NCBI RefSeq assembly: GCF_001949145.1
Contig: NW_019091620.1
Span: forward strand, 16,853-60,841
Direction: 5' to 3'
From: Acanthaster planci
Lineage: Eukaryota; Echinodermata; Asteroidea; Valvatida; Acanthasteridae
DNA: 43,989 nt
Position 1 is the first letter of the stretch. Every line of letters begins with the position of its first letter. Positions 23,901 through 35,900 of the stretch are shown here, one piece after another. The position numbers and the translations under genes are program-made. The notes below the pieces were generated by a model, which worked only from the letters and a program-made list of their open reading frames with translations, did not search any database and was not told the origin of the DNA.

Positions 23901-26900
23901 TTGTTTAGGATAGTTGTCACAGAATCGCAAAATCTGCAGACTGAAACAATCATCTAATAGGATGCCACTCGCATAATTTATGTTTTCCCCAATCATCTAT
24001 TACAAGCTTCAGACATTTATACATGTACATCTTCCACGAGATATTCTTTTGCCAAATTGGAAATGTTAATGGTTAATTGCTGTCTACTCTGAAAAACTCT
24101 TTACCAGAGCCGAAACCAAATCAAAGGTTAATGATTGATGTCTGAATTTGGACAATGAGTGTTTCCTGATAACAGTTTCCGAGGACTGAGAGAGACGAAA
24201 CTAACGCGACCTTCAGGCTGGGCTATTTCCATCGTCACAGAAATACGCATAAAGACTGTAAAACACGGTGTGAGAGACTTCAAATGAATTGAGCTGTCAC
24301 CAGTTCATTGTCCCTGATAAATGCATGTATTGGCTTTGTGTTAATGTTTTGGTCGTATGCCCTTCATTAATTCTTTCTAATAATTTTTGCTGGTGCTGTA
24401 GCGTGCGCATCTAATTGTCATGGGGGAGGGAACTATACAGATATTAACCTCCGCTAATTGCTAAATGATGAAAAGTTGTTGACACCCTAAAATTGTAATC
24501 GCAGAGTCTGGTCTTCATCTTTGTTTTGGTCCTGCTGTCTCTCTCCATGAGCCTCCGAGAGCCTCAAATTCCTGAAACTGCCAAACACTTTGGCCAATTT
24601 CAACTTAACTTGACCATATGGACAACTGATTGATATGTTGTGCACACTGATTGGGGCCAATGGTCACCTAGCGGTCAGCACCGGTCATTTTTTGTTGAAA
24701 TTTTTAAAATGCTTCTCCCACATGTCTTCATCAAATGAAAACTAAAACTAACTCCGTCGCAATTTAACGCAAGGTCACACACAATGACCACAAGCAGTTA
24801 TTTAATTCCTTAAAAAAACACAGCTTCCTCTGCCGCATTTGCCGCCAATTTTAGCCACATTTGGCTAAGTGCTACCTCACATTTGGCCCAAAGGTCACAC
24901 AATTGTCAAAAGGTGTCATTTCTGGAATATGGACAAACTGGCTGTGTCCCACTTTTGTCGTCGATTTCAATAAATTTTGGTCAGCTACCGGTACAGGTCT
25001 CTTGCAGATTTCTTATGCTAGGGCAAAGGTCATCTATAATTGCAGCATATGTAGTTTTTTTTCTGGGAAATGACAAAATGGCTTCGTTTTCTCACTTTTT
25101 CTTACTAGGTCATTTCAGCCAAACTGTTTCAGTTATGGGCCTCCTGTAAGTTTTATGGGAACCATTTGCAGATTTGAGGCAATAGTTTCCCAGTGGTCAG
25201 AATGGTCATTTTGATGCAAACGTTGGCTATATGCTTTTTTCCCAGGCTTTTCAAATAGTGAATTCAGCTACAAGAGGTCAGTTACAGCCCTCTTAATTAA
25301 GAGCATCTGGTCATGTATTTGCAAAGTAAGGTCAAAGGTCAGCCTAATGGTAAAAAGCAGTCATTTTCCGACGAACATCCTAAATGGGTCATTTCTCAAG
25401 TGCTGTGAACTGACTGGGGCAACAACAGTTAAATTAGGACTGTCGATTATACGCAATGTTGTAGACAAAGTGTTCACCAAATGGTCAGCAATAATTGTGT
25501 GGTACACCGGCTTCGCGAAGCACCAACATGATCCTCTTTGTATTTCAGCACACTAATGGCATACAAGGGATTGGAAGTACTTCTGCCTTTGCATTGGAAG
25601 ATGAAGTAACTGTAAAAGTAGCGACAAATTGCTCCTCGTCAGTAACAGCTGATACCAAGTCTCCAAATAGACAACTGAGACTTTTCATGAACAAAATGTA
25701 AAGCATCCAATCAAGCAGCAATGGGTTTAATGAAAGATTGACATTAAACAGATGAAATAAGCAGGGTCTGTTTGTCATGCTGTGAGGATTGAATAATGAC
25801 TGCTCCATTTGGTTCTGTGGAGTTTTCTGATGACTATTTATCAGTTTGGACCTTCCCTAAAAAACCATTTTTCCTACTTGGAGTCATCTTACCTACCTGA
25901 AATGTAAATTTTTGAATGTGAAGTGGGTTTCTACTATTCCTGTTGTCTTGACTCGTGTCCGTAGGATGTCTTGTTCGTTAGGCAGGTAGTCGTCGGATCC
26001 GATGCGGTCCAAACTATCTAAGAAGCTAGGACGGAAAGCAGGGAAACAGACAAATTTAAATGTCAGAAATACCCTTTCTTAAATGACTCACTGTAACATA
26101 AAACCACGTTTTTGTATTATTGTCATTTTTATAGTCATTGCATTTCATTGGGCAATAACTTGATTGTTTAAAACTCAATTTGGCCTGGTTTGCATAATTT
26201 CTGTCCCACTGCCCTATCTTTATTATTGATCTTGTTAGTATGTAATCAATGCAACCAAGTGTAACTCTGGCATCCTTTTCTAAACAAGTAAATCTGTAAC
26301 GTATGGTATCTTTGGGGTAAGGGGTATTAATGTGTCAACAAACTTAACATCAAAAAAGGCAAACATATGGCAACCTCTCACTGTTGCAGACTTTAAATTA
26401 CACAGGGTTGACAAAGACTTCCATGGGCCTTTTTTTTGGTGGGAGTGGTAGAGTATTATGAAAGGGGCACGATGTTGACGCCTCGGAGTGCCAACTTAAG
26501 ACAACCACTCAAAACGGCTAGGACTTGTGTTATGTTGTCAAAAGGTATCTTTTATTACGTGTTTTTGCCCTTACACCGACGTATATTTACTATATATTCA
26601 TGTATATTCACTGTGTGCTCAGTGTTGTCCGAGAGTTCGCCAAAAACCCTAATTAAAAATCATCATCTCCCCGATGCAAGTACATCTTTGCAAGCCCAAA
26701 CGAATTGTGAGAAAGAATACTTACTATTGCGCGGAGTCATTTAACTGATACTCTCTTGAACGATTAAAGCACTCCTGGATACCCATGTCAGACCAGAGTC
26801 TCATTAAGGCGCCTTTCAGGGGGGCGGAGTAGGGTTCTGAGTCTAGCATCTTACTAACAATGTCAAGCACCATCTTACAGTCGTCCTGCATGAACAGCAA

Positions 26901-29900
26901 GGTTTAGTACATATAGCGGTACAATGGTTGACAAAAGCCAGACACGATGAATGATAGACAACAGGAACTTGAAGGGCAATCGCAATTCTTGTCTTTTCCA
27001 CAGTGTCATTTGTCAACACTTTGTACTTGGGAAAGACTGAAATAAATCTTGCGCAGATTTCAAGTACGTGGTTGAGAATTTTGAATTCAAACTCCCCAAA
27101 TATTTGCCAGTTGGCCCACGGAGAGAGTTTTCAAGTGTATGTGGACGGTATGTAGGTTATGACCTTCACCCAGATTACGTCATCCGTAGCAAAATAACCT
27201 CGCCTAGAAAATGTTAAAGAGAAGTTTTGATTCATTGTTAATTCCATCTCTTGTTCTGTATGGGACGTCCTATGGGCAGACTATCGCGTATTGCATTATG
27301 ATAACAGCGAATGAGTGATCCATTCTATCTGCACCTACCTCTCTTCCCGGGTCTTCGTAAGCTATCTCCAGTTTCTCCATAGCTCTCAGTATGGACACCA
27401 TAGATTGTAACGTGTTGCTGAATACAACTGGTCGGTAAACCTTTGCGTCTTCATCGCTGAACCCCTCCTCGTGAATAATTCTAAAGACGATAGGGACAAA
27501 CGTTTACCGTTAATTCTAAAGTTTCTTGGAATCAATCAGCAATGTCCTTGCTGTTGGAAGCTCCGCCAATGAATATTCTGTAATGTTCACTCGGGCCTCG
27601 TTTACCATCAAATATTTACTACTAAAACATAACGGTGGTTTAAATAAAGGAATAAATATGTGCTTGACGGGTCTTATTGTGCGTTTAAGACCGGCTCAGG
27701 AGAATGGACGCGACTAATGCCCAAGCCGCAGGCGAGGGCATTATCAGCCTTAAAAATACCTGCTTGCCCTGAAGAAGGTACTCAGTTACCGAAAACTCGG
27801 CAATCACATATTTCAGAGCAGTATATTATATTCTTGTCGTTATAATGATCACGGTGCTACTACACGCAACCCTTCCATATTTCAGAGATGGAGTAAACTG
27901 TCTTGTGTCCAGGCGCTGGGTGTACCAGCGTGTGTTTTACGCAGCAGGCATTACCAAATGTTAATACGCGGTCAAATTGCACATTGTTGAATACGGAGAC
28001 TGTCTGAGGTGTTTATGAATGCAGTGTTCAAGATCTATCCCATATAGAATGTTAAAAATATAATGTTAAATTTAAGTTTACTGATACACAAACACGAATC
28101 ACCTGGACTAAAGAATCAAGTTGGTAAGTTGGTTTTAAAAAGGACTACTTACTTGTTTTTAAAAAGATCTAATCATGTGGAGGTATGGAGCCTGGATTGT
28201 GCCAAAGGCTACAAACTGGTTTAGGAAATGGCTTGTGATAGGCGGGCGGTAAATGATGCGTGTTCCAAACAAAAATCATAAGCAAGCAGCCCTGGACGAT
28301 TTCCTAGAATGCCTGATCATACCTTTATTGATTCGGTACAGATACAAAATGCTCGCCAAAATGGAATCGTCAAACGACCACCAGTCCTGATTACCCCGGT
28401 GAAACCTTTTCCTCTTCAACTCCAAAGCTTCGTTCCCTGATAGGTCATTGCCTGACTGCCAAATTACAATTTAATAGGACGACTTGGAAGTAGTGCTAAC
28501 TTGCAGATAAGCACGATAAAGTATAATTTATGTAGAATTGCCACAGCTGGCCTAACCTAGTCAACCTTCCATGCAACTGATAGACATGTGGTTAAATCAA
28601 GAAGGCGTGGTGACTCGAGTACCAATGTTGCCAATGCCACAAAAAGTTTAGTAAGTGTGTTTCCTAACTTTCTTCCCGAATCATTGGGGACAGCATAGCA
28701 ACCCTAAAGTGGTAGATGTCCGCGTATTCATGAATGTACTTTGGGAGAGCACATTGACAAAAAAGTAAAACGTACAAAATCTCTCAAAAAAGTATATATA
28801 TATATCCATCCATTACACGAAATTCTAACCTATGCTTAACTTGAATTTGCGTAGAGAAAAAAAAAACATATTATAACAAACTTAAAGTAGCTATATTTTA
28901 CACATAATGGACTGGCAATGAGGTCAATAGTGCACGTCTATGTCCCTGAGGGACTGTGAGTAACGAGAAGAGGATCCTGTATTTCCTCAGGCCCGAATTT
29001 GGCCAGTCCATATGTTTTACAATGCACCTCAAACTAGAAAAGTATTCATTTAGGATTTTAACTGTTTTAATTCAACTTTCAATAGCACTTCAAAAATCGC
29101 AAAAAAATTAAGGTTTATTTTAGTGTCCCTTGACGTAGTCTAACTTTGAGTTGTTAAACTCAACAGGGACAAGGATTCTTCAAGGGTTTTAACTGTTTAA
29201 ATTCAACTTTTCACTTAATACCAATTCAAAAAATGCAAAAATTAAAGGTTCATATAAGTTTTCATAGACGCACCGAAATTTTGAGTCGCTGTATACAATT
29301 AGAAAACATATCTTCCAGGTCTTTAACTGTTTTAATTTAACCAACATTTAAAGTGAGCCATAGCAACCTCCGGAGGGCGCAATAACCAGTCAAAAATATT
29401 CAAGACTAGTGCCTGACCGTGCACTAGTCTCTAGAATTGATGCACGCACAATGTCTAAGCGCATGTCGAGTCACGCTGACGCCAAATTCATATACTTGCC
29501 CTTATCAGTGAACCACACATGACCGTATTTCAGCCAACCAGGATAGAGAACCAGGACGAGGTGAGTTACAATATGCAAATGTAACATGGTTTGAGGTTAT
29601 GGAGAGAGTGAAGCAAAAGGTTGTACCCCACCATGGTTTGAGGTTATTGGGAGTTGACAAAATAGTTTGCCAACTCCCTATACCTCGGGGAACTAACATC
29701 GACTGTCTAACCGAAATAAACCATGTTAAATTTCTTTTACTAGGCCTATACCTCATACATATTTTATTTAACAACCTCTGAAAATAAAAACGTTGCCAGG
29801 CTGGCGCCACCCGAGTGCACAGTACACCTGGGCGACGGTTCCTAGATTTTCTGCTACAGCGCATGCGTTTTTAACTGTTAAAACGCATGCGTATTTACTA

Positions 29901-32900
29901 CTTGTGTGAATGATCTCGTGTGCACAAATGATAGTTCGGCGATCCGTCATGAATATGTATGAGGTATAGTAATAATTGGTATGTCCAGGTTTGAAACTCT
30001 GTCCTCCGAGTATCGTACGCTATAAAGTAAACGACCGATACGCACGTATGTATGCAAATCTATGTAACCCGATAATCCGAACGGAATCAGGAAATAGTCA
30101 ATGGTTCTGTCATGCCACATGACATTGTTCTTCAACTACATGTACATCCTGAACACATTTCTTCCCACAAAGCAGTACAGCCTTAACGAACGCATGTTTC
30201 TAAGGACACAGGCGATACATTTGTTCGAACAGCCCTTGGATTATGAGAAAAGTTAGGCCTAGTTAATTATCTTGCTCGGTTGACGTTGGTGCGTTATATT
30301 TTTAGGACTGAAGGCAACGGCAAAGTAAATGACCACTGACTGTCAACGATGGTGTCTGGCCGTGCATAATTCATTTGCAAACGTCTACTCCATAGACTAA
30401 GTAAACGGGACTCTTTCTCTGAAAACCTAGCGCTATTGTTGTCTGTAAAAATAATTTTAACGTTCAATCTCAACACTGATTTTGTAGTGCTAGCGTTAGT
30501 GCAGCACTATTATAAAAAAAGAGCCAAGTGGCGCCTACGGAGGCAATCTCATTCTCCGCTTACTGGGCAGGCAACGGAGTTTAACCGCGCAGAGCCTATT
30601 TTCTTGAAAAAGTTTAAAGGCAGCACACCACAGTCAGATGAAGTTTGACCTTATGAATGTCTATAAATTTGTCATTTGGAAATAAATTCCGAATCAGTCA
30701 TTTTCACGACATAGTGGCTCACATCAGCCCCTGTCATGACGACAATGCAAGACGAAAAATTGGGTCAACCAGAATCAACGGTCGTTTGACCTCAATTTTA
30801 CATAGTATCATCTGCGTATTAATGTTTCCATTATGATGGACGGTTTGGGGACGAAAACTCTGTCGTATGAGCCAGGAGAAAGTGCATTACGCTTTCATAT
30901 TATCCGCTTGACAGGTGTTCGTTGAGATCATGTCTGTATACTAGACCGAGCAGAATTATGCGAACATATACATGTACATGACTTCCCGCGCCCAGCGTCT
31001 GTGCAACTGGTGGGACATTATGATGCCGCTCGAATCGAAACGCAGTATGATCGACATTTGAAGGTAACATAAAGGCCGGTTTTTATTAGGCGTAAAAGCG
31101 AACACTAATGCATATTTGTGACGTAAGATTATTCCCATTGCGAATATGTAAAAGTTAAACGAATTTCAACAGGAGCGAAATTTCCCTGCCAATTTAGCTT
31201 TAGTGAAATGTGAACCAGCCCTTTGAAAACAACTCAAACTGAATAATAGATACAACCGCGTGTGAAAATTTTCCCTTCCACTGTAAAGGGTGTAAGGTAA
31301 TATGCAGTTGATGACCAATCTTCATAAAATGCATGTTGCATTACATCCCCCGATAGTATATTCTTTATTTACAGTAAAATAAAACATTATATAATGAAAT
31401 TACTCAAAAACTACATTGACACCCATAAACGTAAGCCCACTGACAACCAATAACAATGAATGTATATAATCCATTGTGAAAGGCGAGATTCAATGGAAAC
31501 ATTGTGACACCTGTGGTCTTGAAATGCTGGAAGATTTCGCGTGTAAATTGTGCACAGGTAGACGTGACAGCGCTCAATGGTTCGTTGTTCGTCAACTTGG
31601 TGTCCAAAATTACAACATGTCAAAATAGCAGGATTCTCCGTATGTGTCCTTCATCAGGCAACGTTGTTCCACTAGGACTCGGAGTTTATTTCCATAATCA
31701 ATTCGAGAGGACATGAACAAAGATCCTTGCTGCATTTGTATTCATTATACTCATTCGTTTTTGTGTGTGTGTTTGTTTGTTTGTTTTTTTTATTGAGTGA
31801 AAATCTTGTTGCACAGCCGTGCAACAAGATTTTACGTTCCCAGTGTTTCTCACTTTAAGAGCAATATTGTTCGTGCTCTGCGGACAACTGATAACACAAA
31901 TTCTGTAATACTCGATGCAACGGGTAATTTAATGTATACTCGACAGATAATGCACTTAAAGCAGTATACTGTACCCCTTCTTCGTCGGCACATGGGGTTA
32001 CAAAATCAGAATTATATACTCAGTTTGATCTACTGCAGATAAGTGGAAGTCAAGAATTGATTTTACAGCGTTTAAATTAACCGATATCTTTTTCTTCACA
32101 TTTAAAAAAACCCACATACGTCTAGAACATTTTTAAATAAGTATTTAATAGCTGACTGTTATAATAGCAATATTCGTGTCGTGGATATATTTCAGATATT
32201 AGAAGGGCGTGATCAATAACGTAGAGCGTGCGCAAAAAGGCGTGGTTATATAATGATCCAAAAATCGTACATTGTTAAGATATAGGCCTACACACAAGAA
32301 ATTTATGGAAATTTTCCGAATCCAGGTAGAACCACTATGTGTCACATTGTATTAACATGTAAAAGGTCCTTGCGATTCTATCGACCCCCCTCCAAATAAA
32401 TTTATACAGCATACCGTTTAGATTCTTAACTATGTCTGGGGTGTGGGGGTTCTGGGAGAGACAAGATCAAAAAAGTGAACTTAGATAAAATGAGAGACTT
32501 CACTATTGTGACTCGACCCAGAACCGTAAGGTTTCTCTTGGACCAGTGATCTACTAAAGTGGCAGTAACACTTTATTATAGTTCACCGAAATCATTTCAT
32601 CAAGATTGACGATAAAATCAATACCCAAAGCTCTAAAACTGTCCTCAGGGCCAACCCAATGAACGTTTATATCCTCACAGAGGCGTTTCTGACGCCCCTT
32701 GTTACCACAAATCCACACGGCATTAGTTTTGTCAATGTTCACTCTGAGACCAGAAATATTACCGAAATCGCCCAAGATCTCAAAAGCTCGGTCGAAAGAC
32801 TGTTCTGAACCATCTAGAAAGAACACAGTATAATCAGCATACTGAGAAATCCTGTACTCTCTGTCCTCGACTAAAATAGCCTTGAGAATGTTGTCGTTGC

Positions 32901-35900
32901 GGACAAGCATGCCCATAATTTCGGCACACAAAAGGAACAAATAAGGACTCAAACCATCTCCTTGACGACGACCCCGTTCGATCTTAAACGATTCTGATAG
33001 AGAACCGTTTACTAATACCGAGGCGGTAGCACCACCGTAAAGTACCTTGAACCATTTCTGAATAGAGGAACCTAAGTTTTAAAGATCCAAAACTTAAATA
33101 ATAAATTCATGAGAAACTGAACCAAAAGCTTTCTCAAAATCAATTAACAAAAAAAAAAAACGGGAATATTATTATTATCCCTATAATTGAGCAAATCATA
33201 CATCAGGCGAATATTTTCCCCGAATACAGCGTCCCTTCAAAAAACCTTTTTGGTTTTCATGGGTAATTGCAGAGAGGCTAGTTTTTAGCCTCTCTGAAAT
33301 ACAACTAGAAGCTAATTTATACGAGGTATTCATCAAGGAAATCGGTCTCCAATTTTTAAAAACTGGCGTGGTTTATCCCCTTTCAAATTTTCTTCATGAG
33401 CCAGCGGACCACTTATTTTGTCCCTAGTCAAATTTGAAAGCACAGGTGGGTTAACCTTGTTGAAAACAGCGCGAAGATTTATGGTAGGTCTCTCTTCTGA
33501 ATACGAATAAAGTTTCTTATAAAGAAGCGGGCCTCTTTAATGATATCTCGTGAAGTCGTTAAATCGCTACCGTCACCTTTATACCTTCTTTTGTATTGTT
33601 TAGAGACGATTTAAAAAGATATTATGCCTTGGAAAAAATTAGTTTTACCACCAATGGAAATTCTGTAAAATTTAACACTAGATGGGACCTTTTCTCCTTG
33701 CTGTTATTAATTAATTTATTAATTAACTAATATAATTAACTAATATTAATTGACTACTTGTATGTTTTCTTTTCTTGATTTTATGTAACATGCAAGAGAA
33801 ACTAAAATAAAGGCCCTGAGTGAAAAAAAAACCTTGTAAAAGGTCACAGGCGCAAGTCAAAATTTTGTTTACTTTGTTTTGTTTTATTTAAAATAATGAA
33901 ATTCTGAATAGAATCAATATGAAATCTTCTAAATATGGATTTGCCTGATTTCCGCATGGGACATTTTTCATTTTAATGTCATGATTCACCTGGCCGTGAA
34001 ATAATAGAACTAATTAACTTCGAGCCATCTGCTATCCGAAGAATCAACAGAACAGAATTCGTGCCAGTGTTAAGTTCATGTTTAAGCGTTTCGATAAAAC
34101 CGAATGCGCCCTTACGGTGAATCAAGAAAATTATAAAACTGATATTATGTCTGGTTGAAAGTACTCTACACTGAAATTAATGTTCGCTGTAACTGGGCCA
34201 TTTTGTCCCATAAATCGAGGATGCTAGTTGACGGAGCGTTAGTAAGTCTTTATGGAAATCATATACTGTAGGTCAATACATGAAAATCGTGTGGGATAAA
34301 ACAAGCGTTGCTGTGTCATGCCCAGCTCCTAGCGTATAAACATCCACATGTATTGTTTATGCTACGAGTTAGTATATTTAATTATTCAATTTATTATCCC
34401 CGTAATGCTGACTGCGTGAATCAAGAGCGGAACTTAATCGGAGGAGGTCCCACAACACCTCCTATGCCAGCAGAATGGATTTGATTTTCTCTTATATTGC
34501 CAATTTCTTCATTATCATCTGATTTATTTGATCGACCATAATAAAACATAGTGACGTGTATTTGTGTTTAGGGGTACATAAAGCGCACAGAGCCCTAACG
34601 GGGGCACAGGGGCACCCCTCCCCCCGCACGATGCCCGTGACTCCCGTGTGCCCCCCCCTCCCAGAAAAGCAAATATTCTGGTGATAGTCCTCCTTATTTT
34701 AACTACATAACCGGACCTACTGAGAACCCCGAAAATGAGCCCCCCCCCCCGGGCACCTTGCAAAGTTTACCCCAGTTATGCCGCTGGTAGTGCATGGTGG
34801 GGATATATAGGGCCTATATCACATCATCAGCATATCGTTTGGTATGTGCATTGGCAAAAGGCCTTAGTAAACATATTCGTCTTCTGCAAATGTAATTAAG
34901 AATTGTTATTATATTAATAACTGACTTCCCCATTACATTTATGACCACAGGTGCACTTTCGTTATTTCACGTACATGTCCATGTACGTATGACTGCATAA
35001 TGTAAACCAGTTTACAATTTCTAAGCTGAGGCGTGAGCGCATAGGCCTACTACAGTGTTTGGTTTAGGCCTACTAAGATCCTTGCGGGAAAGGAAAACCA
35101 AACACGAAAACTGGGAAACCCTGAATCATAGTTCGACGTGATTTCTTTTTCTTTTTAAATTTTAAATCCATTCAAAAGGCATTCAGCTTTAATGTTACGC
35201 ACATGGGTGGCTTGACTTTTCCCGTTTTTACTTACCCACGTGTAATAAAAAAAATCACTGAATCAATTATTCTTCCACACAGTGAGTCTGGCACATGTCA
35301 TGTCTGATATAAACATTAGACTTGCTCGAAAAACATTTTTGCCAGCCTTATATTAATTAAGAATGTCTGCAGTATGTTCACCATTACCCTTACTTTATCA
35401 CAGCCCTGAGAACGTTGATTGCACACTGGGCATGACATTTTAAGGTCTAAAAAGCTGTATAAACACGTTCAGAGTTTATTCAGAGTTTATGATTATGATA
35501 AATCACAGCTTGCCGAATCGTTCATTCAACAGCAGTAAGAACAACAGTCTGCGAACATTATCGAGCTGTTTCCATGAAAATTTCCCCTTAAGCCTTTAAC
35601 GTTATTGTTATTTCCATGCAACCTCCCCAATTACGTCGTGTTGATGAGATCAAAAAGAAAAAAAAGCAAAAGCAAATGCGAACCCTCACTACTAACCGAC
35701 GTGATTAAAGGCACTCTGAGTCATGTACACTTAGACTCCTTTTCTTCGAAAATGTTTGAGTCATTTGAGTCATTGAGCCTAAGGACCACGTGGACGAAAT
35801 TGAAGAGTTGAAAGCTCTTTAATCTGTGACCTAAAAGTCGATTAACCAAAGTTGTATCGGCTTCCTTGGATGCCCCACGTCCACAGGCCTGTCTTTTACG

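Larger units (their letters stand above)
20232..25896 (-). other. G-alpha-o intron 5 (5665 bp)
   Basis: Holds the 28-bp minisatellite (23210-23713) and the GGTCA-dense segment (24662-25487). No exon recognised in the rest, including 20232-23209, which shows G/T-rich simple sequence near 20920-21020 and AATAAT-type repeats near 21725-21750. Confidence 0.8.

Noticed and set aside
29505-29864. 119-codon minus-strand open frame
   Set aside because: It lies over duplicated and palindromic sequence and has no recognisable motif.
34524-34763. Gly/Arg-rich minus-strand open frame
   Set aside because: It arises from poly-C tracts and is low complexity.
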